Assembly: GCF_000350225.1 (NCBI RefSeq)
Contig: NW_005179025.1
Location: 69,764-133,763 of the forward strand
Length of the DNA stretch: 64,000 bases
Source: Chondrus crispus
Taxonomy: Eukaryota; Rhodophyta; Florideophyceae; Gigartinales; Gigartinaceae
Direction: 5' to 3'
Under the pieces are notes generated by a model that worked only from the letters and a program-made list of their open reading frames with translations, did no database searches and was not told the origin of the DNA. The translations under genes were made by a program, and so were the position numbers. This document shows, one piece after another, positions 1 through 9,275 of this stretch; positions within the stretch are counted from its first letter, which is position 1; each line of letters begins with the position of its first letter.

Positions 1-42
1 TAAACCGAACGAGCCAGCGATAATTCGGTGAAGACAGTTCGG

Positions 43-962
43 CTACTGAGACGTTTGGAAGCTTACCAAAGCTTCCTTCAGTGATAATAAAGAGACAGTA
101 CGACAGCCGTACTGTCTTCTCACATCTGAAGCAGATAAATAGCCATTGGAATTACTCGGGATATTGTCGTCAAACTGTGACAGTTCTTCTATATCCTCTA
201 AAGTATTCACATTGATCGAATTAATTCTCCATAGACGAGATGTTCCACGATAATCGTTGTCAAAAACACAGCCGCAATTCATGAAAACACATCCCTCAGA
301 GTTGTTGGTTCTTTGTAGTCTCATTGCTCTTTCTTGCGGGAATCTGCTGTGGTTTAAATGCGCATAGCAGAGATGATGCCCGGAAGGGTCCCTCAAGAGC
401 TCCTGAGCAGTTACGTTGTCACATTCGGAAAGTCGAATTAGCTCATCTGTAAATGCCGAACGAACAGCTTCCCCGTTAGAAATGAGATTGAACAGCGTCC
501 AATCGCGCGTAGGCCTTCTTCTCCTATTTTCCCCACTACATACCTCTGCACGCTTCCACCGTACGCCCTGGATATTTCTATAACAAATGAAACAGCTGAC
601 GGTAGAATTTCTGAGAACATCGGGAGAACATCTTCTCTCCTAGAGCCGCAGGGCCTTTGACGCTGATTGGCACCATACCTCCTGGGATTACACAATACCT
701 GCCATCCAGCGTTCTTGTCCCGGCAAGCAGTGCAGAGGTACGCAGCCGATTTTTCCGCTACATCAAAGGTAGCAAAGGGGTTCAGGGACGTCCCTGTGTC
801 AGCTGCAGCCCTAGATCTTACCTGCTGTTCGTCGAGAAGTATTAGCAGGCTTGGTTTTCGTCTGTCTTGTGTTTGGTAGGCGAAGCAAGAGGGACATAAC
901 AACCCGTCATGCGCCCCTCCAGATGGCAACGGATCGGACGAAACGGGCTCCGCATGTACCAT
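43..962 (-). pseudogene. Cys-rich hypothetical protein gene, reading frame broken
   Basis: I do not recognise this gene. Two overlapping minus-strand frames both look coding. The first runs 962 to 438 and holds paired cysteines (LCPSC, LCTAC) typical of a zinc-ribbon arrangement. The second is open from about 639 to the stop at 43, has no early ATG, and holds further Cys pairs (CFICY, CVFMNCGC). The likely history is one protein that changes frame between about 640 and 500, through an unrecognised intron, a frameshift mutation, or decay. No GT-AG pair that restores the frame was obvious. It may be a Cys-rich zinc-binding protein; nothing more can be said from sequence. Confidence 0.35.
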
Positions 963-2049
963 ACTTGGCCGTTTTGCGCATTAACCAGCAGAAACCAGAA
1001 GAAAACTAAACTGACGAGCGCTTGAGGTATGTGGAGAGAGTGTCGCTTCTCGGGAAGAGATGGAAAATGCGAGCCGAAAGTCAAGGGTTGGTAGTACATC
1101 CGAAACTGTGGCCTTATGACCTCGCGGGACCTCGCGGAGGTCCATTTCTAACATAGCTAGTGTCAGCTCGGCATGGCCCAAAATTTATCATGACAGCCAA
1201 AATGTCAGATAAACCCCGGGTGGTCACTGACTGTACATTGCCCCTACGTATGTAGTGCCCATTGCGGATTATCAATTCATATGTGTCCTTGCACTTACTA
1301 TACGGAACGGTCGTCTAATCCGCACACTTAAAGGATAGTGCTCCGCAATAAACAATGGTGGGAGGGGGAGCATCCACCCGGCTTGTGCCGCATCTTTTGC
1401 TTGGGCTTGGAGAGGTCAACTCTCCTCACGACTGCTCTATTATAGGCCCTCGATAGCCCCATCCCGTGGATATATCCAATCACGCCTCGAGGGCCCATCC
1501 GACAACAGTACAGTTGTCCAAGCACATTCAAAGCTCCCAAGCCACTCCGTTTTATTTTTTGCAATTGTTTTTAGGGTTTTCGCCCCCGATTTTTCCAAAT
1601 CGAAGGCAAAAAAGCCCAATTGAGGCTCGAAATGTGTGTTTAAAGAGATACAAGTAATGCGGAGATTTTTGGCCACAGATATACTCCACTGGGTCACTTC
1701 TGCCAAGATCAGTATGTGCCTCTGCCTTACGCTGCTGGCATCCGCCACCGCCACTGCCAATCTTGTGGAGATCTCGCCCGCGCATGCCGGCGCATGCCGC
1801 AGTCGTTGTCCACCTACTACACGTGTAAGCCTGAAATCTACCGTATGCGTTAGGATATGTCTATGACAGACACACAGTGTTTTCAGGCACATCCCAACTA
1901 ATATCCCTCCCTCCCCCCCCCCCCCAAGATATTTCCCCTCTTCCGCAACATGTCACCTTTCTCCTCACTTCCCTACTAGCTTTCCCCCACACCTCCTTTC
2001 AAGCTCTCCTTACCTTGCTCACCTTCCCCACCGTCCCACAATCTCCCTC
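963..2049. other. Intergenic, no gene recognised
   Basis: Only short unconvincing frames are present. The last 150 bases before the COP1 start are strongly pyrimidine-rich on the plus strand and contain a run of 13 C at 1913-1925, probably COP1 promoter or 5' leader. Confidence 0.5.
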
Positions 2050-4167
2050 ATGATGCCTTCCCCAGCACCCCCCGTCCGCTCGTCGCCCTACAACTGCCCC
2101 ATCTGCCTTGCCCCGCCCACCTCCTCCTTCGCGCCACCATGTCGCCATGTCTTCTGCTACGAATGTCTCACCACGCATCTGCAAACGCGCGCGGACTGCC
2201 CCATCTGCCACATCCCGGTCTCGCTGGACTCAATCTCGCCCGCGCTCCCGCCGTCGCTCCCACACGCCTCGACCCAGCTCTCGATGCCGCGCCTGCCCTC
2301 TCCGCGCACCCCGCCGCCGATGGCGACGCCGGACATGACGCCGCGCATGTCGTCGCGCCGCGTTGAACCGCCGCCGCTGCCGCGCCGCCCGCAGCCGTCC
2401 GCGCTGCCGTCCTCCGCCGACGCTGCCGAGCGCCGCGTGCGCGCCGAGCGCCGCGCCAGGGCCGCCTTGCAGGACCCGCCCGTCCCCATGCCGCCCCACC
2501 CGCCCTGGACAGAGACGGACGACTCGTCCTCGTCCCTCCCATCCCGCCGCCCGCCCCATCGCGCGCAGCATAGCGCCGTCGCGGAGATTATGAGCGCCGC
2601 CGTCCCGCTCGGCCCTGTTCAACCGTCACCGGAGTCGCTGCTCGCCGCGGGGGAGAACTTGAGCACCGAACAGCTCGCTGCGGTTATCGCGAGTCTGAAT
2701 CAGAAGTTGCAGGAGAAGGAGGGCTCTGAGCGAAGGGTTGAGACGGATTTACTACTAGACTTTCTCAAGCACACAAAGCAGGAGAAGGTTAGGACTATCG
2801 AGACCCTGCGCGGGGAGGTATCCTTGCTTGAGGCTGACGTGCACGAGGCGGAACGGCAAAAAGCGAAATTGCGCCCAGAGATGTCAAGCACTACCAGTAC
2901 CATGTTAGATAAGAGGGAGGGCGCCCAAAGGGAGGAGAGGGACCAGCCGCTGCCACCGACTCGTCCGGAAGATGTCGAGTTGGGAAAGAAGCGGAAGAGA
3001 ATGCAGAAAAATTATGACGTCCTGCAAGAGCACTACTTTCAGACTGTCGCGCGCCACTCGGGTGAGGAGAGAAGGAGGGCTTTGCGCACATTCTCGGATG
3101 ACATTTTTAAGCTGACGCAGTATTCGCGGCTAAGGGATCGCGCGACATTGATGCATGTAGCTCGTGTGCCGGATGCACCGTGCAACGATGTTTTCAAGGC
3201 CTCCAATATCATCAGTTCGATCGAGTTTGATCGTGAATCAGAGTTTCTGGCCACAGCGGGCGTTACCAAGCGCATAAAGATATTCGAATTTTCGAATATC
3301 GAGAGGAACAGGGTGGATGTGCACTATCCAGTACGTGAGATCCCGACGACGGCCAAGCTTAGCTGGGTTTGCTGGAACCCGTATATTCGACATCATCTTG
3401 TTTCTTCGGACTACGAGGGTTTCGTCACATTGTGGGACGTCAACCGTGGCGTTTCAATTCGCGAGTATGAGGAACACGAAAATCGCGCATGGAGCGTTGA
3501 CTACTGTCCAACACAGCCCACGCTGTTCGCGTCCGGTTCTGATGACGGGCGCGTCAAGCTATGGCACACCTCGCAGAGTGGAAGCTTGCTCACAATTGAC
3601 AACCGCCCGGCAAACGTATGCTCCGTCAAATTCCACCCCCAGGAGGCCAACAAGATCGCGTTTGGCTCAGTGGACTTCAAAACTCATTACTACGACTTAA
3701 GAAATCCAAGCGAGGAACTACACGTCTTCGAGTCGCACACACGCGCTGTCAGTTACGTAAAGTTCATGTCACCTACAGAGCTGGTGACGGCATCGGTGGA
3801 CTCCACGATTAAGCTTTGGGACTTAAAGACAATGTCGCTGTCGCGGACGTTCTCTGGTCACGTGAATGACAAGAATTTTGTCGGATTGAGCGTCACACCA
3901 GACTACATTGCATGCGGTTCAGAGGAAAACACTGCGTACTGTTACTACAAGGCCATTCCAAAACCGTTCACTGGCTACCGCTTCTCGACAGTAGACCCTC
4001 TTACTGGTGAAGAGACGCACGATGATGACGACTCGCAGTTTGTCTCTAGCGTCTGCTGGTGTCCTAAAAACCCTGAGTTGCTCGTCGCCGCCAACAGCCT
4101 GGGGGCGCTGAAGGTACTGGCTCTAGAATCATTGGAGAGCGGCAGCGCCAGACACCCCTCACGGTGA
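2050..4167 (+). CDS. COP1: COP1 E3 ubiquitin ligase (RING, coiled coil, WD40)
   Basis: Single-exon 705-residue protein. A C3HC4 RING finger is visible at residues 16-53 (C16, C19, C31, H33, C36, C39, C50, C53). A Pro/Arg/Ser-rich low-complexity linker follows, then a coiled coil near residues 210-275, and a C-terminal WD40 propeller from about residue 370 to the end with repeats ending in FEF, LWD, LWH, YDL and LWD. This is the architecture and length of COP1 (about 670-730 residues in plants and animals), which ubiquitinates light-signalling transcription factors in the nucleus. The first of two adjacent ATGs at 2050 is taken as the start because the RING follows at once. The gene converges on the translocator gene downstream. 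A SPA protein (kinase-like plus WD40, no RING) is excluded by the RING. Confidence 0.93.
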   Translation: MMPSPAPPVRSSPYNCPICLAPPTSSFAPPCRHVFCYECLTTHLQTRADCPICHIPVSLDSISPALPPSLPHASTQLSMPRLPSPRTPPPMATPDMTPRMSSRRVEPPPLPRRPQPSALPSSADAAERRVRAERRARAALQDPPVPMPPHPPWTETDDSSSSLPSRRPPHRAQHSAVAEIMSAAVPLGPVQPSPESLLAAGENLSTEQLAAVIASLNQKLQEKEGSERRVETDLLLDFLKHTKQEKVRTIETLRGEVSLLEADVHEAERQKAKLRPEMSSTTSTMLDKREGAQREERDQPLPPTRPEDVELGKKRKRMQKNYDVLQEHYFQTVARHSGEERRRALRTFSDDIFKLTQYSRLRDRATLMHVARVPDAPCNDVFKASNIISSIEFDRESEFLATAGVTKRIKIFEFSNIERNRVDVHYPVREIPTTAKLSWVCWNPYIRHHLVSSDYEGFVTLWDVNRGVSIREYEEHENRAWSVDYCPTQPTLFASGSDDGRVKLWHTSQSGSLLTIDNRPANVCSVKFHPQEANKIAFGSVDFKTHYYDLRNPSEELHVFESHTRAVSYVKFMSPTELVTASVDSTIKLWDLKTMSLSRTFSGHVNDKNFVGLSVTPDYIACGSEENTAYCYYKAIPKPFTGYRFSTVDPLTGEETHDDDDSQFVSSVCWCPKNPELLVAANSLGALKVLALESLESGSARHPSR

Positions 4168-4903
4168 CATAATGGAAAAATGTACGTTGTTGTCAACAGG
4201 CGTTAATACCACCGTGCGAGGCCTCCTGTTTGACTGGCTGAATGTATATATCCGTTAACATACCACTCACGGGATTGGATCATTACTGATCCCTGCAAAT
4301 GAATATGAATAAAAGACTGTTTAACAACATGCGAAGTCACGTCTACGTGTCGCAATATGCGGGTCATTCAAGACCAGAACGAAACTGAAATGCTACCCCC
4401 GAAGCGTCGATCTCCAAGTGTGTCAACCACACACTCAACGGAACAGACCCCTATCCATTGCTGGGGGTGATGAAATGAAGCTCTGAGTACGCCGGTACTG
4501 GAGAGAGCCCTACCAACGTTTCATACAAGCAAAGCTCTTCTGCAGTGCGACTGTGCATCTGGTTCAATCGGCAATGGTGCAGCCCCGCGAGAACAAGTCA
4601 AAAGGACTCCTTCTTCGAGTCAATGGAAGAGGTCTTCGACAGGGACAGGGCGGGAATGCTGCCGCCGAATGCATCGTGTGGTGCTGAAGACACATCGCAC
4701 GCAAAGGAATCTCGGCAAGCACTCGCTCCTCTCACGAACCTCCCCATTTGTCCAAACAACGCATGGATCACGGCACTCTTACTCTCACGATAGTGCAAAC
4801 AAGCATGTGCTTTGCTCCTGCAATTGTAGATATGGGTTTGCGGGCTATTCAGAGAGGAGCAACAGAGGTCGAAAGCCGTTAGGAACTGCGCACGTTGATA
4901 TTT
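4168..4903. other. Intergenic between convergent COP1 and translocator genes
   Basis: No gene recognised. An AATAAA-like sequence near 4307 could serve COP1 polyadenylation. Small frames here lack family features. Confidence 0.5.
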
Positions 4904-6100
4904 TTACGCTTGCTTTTGTTTCTTGGGGAGCTCTGGGAAATAGTTTTTCATGACCGAGTACAGTAAAACACCAAGCAAGGCGATGGCGGATCCCATTGCG
5001 TTGGCTTTTGTGACCGGGTTTTGGAATACGAATACGGAAGTGACAATAATGACGACGCGCTTGACGGTATTCGCGACAGCGTGAGTGATGGGATGAACGG
5101 AGTCAAGGGCCTTGAAAGCAACTTCCTGGTACAAGTAGAAGAACAGGCCCGAAATGAGAAGACCCGCAATAAGCTTGGGAGCGGCGACGACAGCAGTGGC
5201 ACCAACTGTGGCCTTTTTCCAAGCCGCTATAAGCTTCGCAGGGTGGTCGATGATTAGTGCGACCGGGGCGAGTAACAGGGTGGACATGACGGAGAGGACG
5301 GCGAAAAGGTTTGCCGGGCCCATGTTCTCTCCCTTTGGCTTGTTCATAGAAAGCTTTGAGAAAATGTTTCGGGCTGTGAAAGCGAAATTGGAAGTCATCG
5401 CGGAGAGGAAGCCCAGCCATGTGAACGAGACCTCAGAGACAGAGGCCATGACGACACCCGCGACGACGGGCAAAAGGGAGAGATAGACAGGTAAAGGGAA
5501 GAAGCTCTGCAAGAAGACACCCGACCCGACGACATTGACAAAGGGTTCCATACTCTTGACGACGTGGGTGAAGGAGACGGCAACGGCGCCGAGTGAGACG
5601 ACGGTGGACACATGGCCGATGACGTGGCCAACGGAGATGGGGAGAAGGGTTTTGAGGGCCTCCTTCGGCACGACGGGGGCTTTCCGCAGGCGGAGCCCCC
5701 AGAGCGGGAGGACGTAGAGCACGCCGACGAGGAGCTGAAACCAGGAGACAAACCAGGGGAGTGGGAACCAGTTGAGGACCTTTTTGTTGGAGATGTTGTA
5801 AACGATGTTGAAGGCGTACCAGAGGAAGATGTAGAAGCCGACCTTCAAGGTACTGGTCTTCTTCTCCGGGGCCGGGACGGGGGCCGGGACAGGGGCCGAG
5901 ACATCCGAGGCGGAGGCGGATAAACGGAAGGGGGTGCTGGAAATTCGGGGAAGGAGGGGGGGAGAGGCCGAGTAGTTTGGTCTAGCGGGGAGGAAGGTTG
6001 AGCGGAGATGGAGGGCGGAGGGTGGTGCAGGGGAGAGAGAGGCAGCGGGGCGGGCGGCGAGCGGCCTCGGGAGGAGGGCCGGGATGAAAGCGACGGGCAT
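4904..6100 (-). CDS. Plastid triose-phosphate/phosphate translocator family protein
   Basis: 398 residues from the ATG at 6098-6100. The frame stays open 76 codons further upstream, but that part is low-complexity Pro/Ser sequence and the inner Met begins a typical Ala/Pro/Arg-rich plastid leader of about 90 residues. The mature part has the drug/metabolite transporter fold, roughly ten membrane helices. Diagnostic pieces are YFWYA-like first helix sequence (IFLWYAFNIVYN), NKKVLNWFP, GHVSTVVSLGAVAVSFTHVV, a cytosolic loop with FSKLSMNK, and NTVKRVVII, whose Lys-Arg pair (about 347-348) binds the phosphate group in this family. It exchanges triose phosphate or another phosphorylated C3-C6 compound for Pi across the inner envelope. 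TPT versus PPT or GPT cannot be settled by eye; general similarity favours TPT. Confidence 0.85.
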   Translation of the reverse strand: MPVAFIPALLPRPLAARPAASLSPAPPSALHLRSTFLPARPNYSASPPLLPRISSTPFRLSASASDVSAPVPAPVPAPEKKTSTLKVGFYIFLWYAFNIVYNISNKKVLNWFPLPWFVSWFQLLVGVLYVLPLWGLRLRKAPVVPKEALKTLLPISVGHVIGHVSTVVSLGAVAVSFTHVVKSMEPFVNVVGSGVFLQSFFPLPVYLSLLPVVAGVVMASVSEVSFTWLGFLSAMTSNFAFTARNIFSKLSMNKPKGENMGPANLFAVLSVMSTLLLAPVALIIDHPAKLIAAWKKATVGATAVVAAPKLIAGLLISGLFFYLYQEVAFKALDSVHPITHAVANTVKRVVIIVTSVFVFQNPVTKANAMGSAIALLGVLLYSVMKNYFPELPKKQKQA

Positions 6101-7953
6101 TGCGATCGCGTAGTTGCGGGAAGGGGGATGGGAAGGGGGGTGGGAAGGGGGGTGAGAGGATGGTTTTTGGGAGCGGGGAAAGATGGAGGAGGTTTGAAGG
6201 GAAGGGGTGGTGAATGGGAGGCTATTAAAATGAGGGAGCGAGCAGGAGGGCAGCGGAGCTTCGGTGGCCACAAAGGGAAGGAATGTTTTCTTGCGGGAAA
6301 AATTTGCAATGAGCACTTTCAAGACCAATTGCGTGCTCGTTGGAGCTCAGATCCGATCGAGTTGGGCGCTGATCTCCGCGTCGAAACACCTCCCCGTGTC
6401 CACGTGGGCGTCGTGTCCACCCGGATAAATGCTGACCACAAGCACCGCCCATGTGCGCTGTACGCCCGCGTGTACTGTACGCCGCCCCGGGTCCATACTG
6501 CCGGATTCGCCCGCCCCACCTCGGGCCGAATCTTTTTGCATTCCGTTTGCATTTCCCGCGGAGCCCCCCACAACGCCATCCGCAGGGGCCAACGCGTCGC
6601 GAATTAGAAGGCCGCATGCATCTTTCCCTCGACCTTGCCGCCAAATATCTCACAGCCACCTCACACGCAACGAGGCAACGCCACTAGACGTCGACACTGC
6701 TGCCCGGTTTCCTTGACCTGCGGGTGACATACTTGTACAGTAGTCTGGCACGACAGCCTGAATCCTGGAGTGTGCTTTACCAATTGCACGCTGTCCGAAA
6801 ACAGCTGTGAATCACAGAATCCTCGTGCTGGAAAAAGCACAGTCGCGACACAACTCAGTTTAACTTTGAGTGCCAACCATTCGCTAACGTCGATTTCCTA
6901 GATGTCGACGTTTGTGGGCCAAGTGCACCCCAAATACTTGGGGTCAGAGTTGTGAGAGCCGCGGCAAAACATGAAGGAATCCTACGGTAGACCTACTGTA
7001 TAGATGATCAAGCCATCAAGGATGCCTGGGCGGGGTGAAGGCACTGTGCCACACGCTACGTTACACATGTTTTATTCAATGACTATTGTTGCGAATGCTA
7101 TCTCATATCGACAGATATCTAGGGACAAGTGTCACGCTTGGACTGGATATGTTAAGTCTGTGATGTGGGATGGCATACGTGCTAGGATGGCAGTGGCAAA
7201 TGATGACCAGATAGCATAGCTAATGCGTTGTTGTAGACGCAACTTCACGGTGCCATATGCACAATGGCTGCCGTAGGAAATCTTGAGGGCAAGGGCTTCG
7301 ATGATATTCATCGTGTTGGCGGAGCAAGCTCCCAGCTTGTCGAAGGAAAGGGGAGCGAAGTGCCAGTCGAGGGCGGGGATCTCCGCATCATTTGGAAGTT
7401 GCAATTGCACAGGGTACAATGCCATGGTACTGTACAGTATCTATGCGACGTGTTCAGTGTTTCATTCGGTCGAAACAAATCAGATCGCCTGGGCTGCTTA
7501 ACAAACCCGTCAGCGCACCACAGATCGATCGACTGGGCTGCTTAACAAACCCCTCCGCGCACTGCACCATAGCCGCCACGGTACTGAGTCGAAAGCCCAA
7601 TCTTTGCCCCCCCCCCCCCCCCCCCCCTGCCCGGTCAGTGGCTCGGCCGAGCGTGAAAAGCGCGGGGTACATGTGACCAACCGCGGCCACCCGATCTTTT
7701 TCCTATGCTTTCTGCCGAAAACGCCAAATTCCGTATTCAACTCGCAGCAAACCGGTACAGGTACTGTACCCTCAAACACACACAATATAACCAAAAAATC
7801 ATATTCACAGTGCATCGAGCACTCGAACAGGGAGTGAGACCCATGCTGCTTGCTCCAAGTGACATTTCTCTCACTAACTCCCCCAAACGCATCTCAAAAG
7901 CGTCGAAATACACGACTCATCCGCTTCTTTTCGCCTTTCGACAACCCACCACC
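6101..7953. other. Divergent intergenic region, translocator to MMADHC-like gene
   Basis: No gene recognised. It contains a 21-C homopolymer at 7607-7627 and several copies of a TACTGTAC/GTACAGTA motif (about 6475, 6735, 7433, 7761). The last part must hold the promoter and leader of the MMADHC-like gene. Confidence 0.45.
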
Positions 7954-8673
7954 ATGCCACCGCGAGCATCTCCAGCCCCGGCGCCCGATACGAGGACACC
8001 TTCCAGTGTCACAAAAAGGCAATCTCCCTCGTCTATCCTCCCACCCACAATCTCCTCCACCTATATTGATTTTGAGTACTCTGTTCACAATTGCCCGAGG
8101 CAGGTCCTCCGGGACATCCCAATCATATTCCCGGACCTACGTTCTCGCCCTACAGCCACCGTCCTATTGATACCTACCGTGCAGCGCGCCTCTGTCGACC
8201 TCGTTACATACGGCGATGAACAGGCCGTAGAGAAAGATCGCCTCCTCGCCCGCTTTGTAGATTGGGCTACTAAAGTACGCTCGGCCGTCGCTCGTCTACA
8301 GCCAGACGCATGGACTGATATCACAGACCCGGCTTCCGGTGTTGCTTATTTTGGAACTGCAGGGGCGTGTTATAGCGATGTCGAGGGGATCGTGAAGACC
8401 AGAAAACTCAGCACCATCGATTGCGGCGGCTGCAGAGTCGCCAAGCACCCCGAATGGGGGTTTGCAATGTACCCAGGTACGTTTGCTGGCAACCCTGTTC
8501 CCACCTTCACGAAATTAACGAATCGCTCCTACTGTCCGCAGCTAACCTCCCCCTTACTTTCCTATTTTCCTTGTCGAGGGTACGTAGCTACCTTATTCTC
8601 CACAGCGAACAATGAAATCATTAAAGCTGCTCTGGAAGATGTCAACGGGCAAAACACCGTGTCCAAGGGATAG
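7954..8673 (+). CDS. MMADHC (cblD)-like cobalamin trafficking protein, two exons
   Basis: Exon 1 is 7954-8476 and exon 2 is 8606-8673. The ATG at 7954 has a good context (ACCACCATG); the frame is open further upstream. The protein is about 196 residues. Its C-terminal half carries the MMADHC signature: DWATKVRSAV, WTDITDPASG, a CYSDVEG segment, DCGGCRVAKHPEWGFAMYPA, then the helix EIIKAALEDVN. MMADHC hands cobalamin from MMACHC to the mitochondrial and cytosolic B12 enzymes, which suits a B12-dependent alga. The 129-bp intron 8477-8605 (GTACGT...CACAG) is a multiple of three and has no stop, so an unspliced message would also be readable; splicing rejoins MYP to ANNEII, which restores the family pattern. 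Shorter at the N terminus than animal forms. Confidence 0.72.
   Translation: MPPRASPAPAPDTRTPSSVTKRQSPSSILPPTISSTYIDFEYSVHNCPRQVLRDIPIIFPDLRSRPTATVLLIPTVQRASVDLVTYGDEQAVEKDRLLARFVDWATKVRSAVARLQPDAWTDITDPASGVAYFGTAGACYSDVEGIVKTRKLSTIDCGGCRVAKHPEWGFAMYPGTFAGNPVPTFTKLTNRSYCPQLTSPLLSYFPCRGYVATLFSTANNEIIKAALEDVNGQNTVSKG
8477..8605 (+). other. In-frame intron of the MMADHC-like gene
   Basis: Donor AG|GTACGT and acceptor TCCACAG|C. It is 129 bp, phase 1, divisible by three and free of stops. A second, internal AG at 8539-8540 (CCGCAG) is an alternative acceptor that would keep an insert of unrelated sequence. Confidence 0.65.
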
Positions 8674-9275
8674 TCACTAGACTGTTCTGAACGCATCGAT
8701 TCTAAATGCAGCATGATAGCAGAATTGCAAGTTATCCAGCAATTACAGACGCAGAATTGAAGCACGGAGCCATTGTCCATCTATATCCTGTTCCTACCTC
8801 ACTATGCACGTACGGTATGATTAAAGTCAGTAATTAAGCTTCTAAATCAGCTGCTACATTTCGTCAACAAAATTCCTATCTTCGTTGCCTTCTCTATTTG
8901 CAATCGGTGTATTCTATGCAAGTCTAGTTACCTTTTCGACGAGACCAATACCTGTGAACTTGTGAAGTCGCACACCTGCATCATTCACATGACGAAAATA
9001 TTGTGAAGAGGCGGTGTGTCCGGGTTCCCAAACTTCACAGGTACTGTATTTCAGTAGGAGCAATCGCAAAAAGATAGGTCCATTCCTAGCGTTTTCTGTT
9101 GCTTGCCTCGAATTCCAGGGACGGCATTTCTGACTCCATTGGGCAAGGTACGCCCCTCGTTGTCGTTGCCAAAAAAAATCTGCCCCACATTCCCTTTCAA
9201 GTGAATATAGATTTAGGACCGCACTCCCTTTGGACTCCAGTTCCTCTTGCTTCTAAGACCTCGCCATGGTTGCCT
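8674..9275. other. Intergenic between convergent genes
   Basis: No gene recognised; AT-richer than the flanking coding sequence. Confidence 0.5.

Noticed and set aside
1440-1892. 150-residue minus-strand frame before COP1
   Set aside because: No domain, odd composition, and overlaps other random frames; not above background.
2157-2622. Long minus-strand frames opposite COP1
   Set aside because: They arise from the GC-rich linker of COP1; composition is Arg/Ala/Gly only.
6101-6328. N-terminal extension of the phosphate translocator to the outermost Met
   Set aside because: 76 extra residues of Pro/Ser low complexity; the inner Met begins a normal transit peptide.
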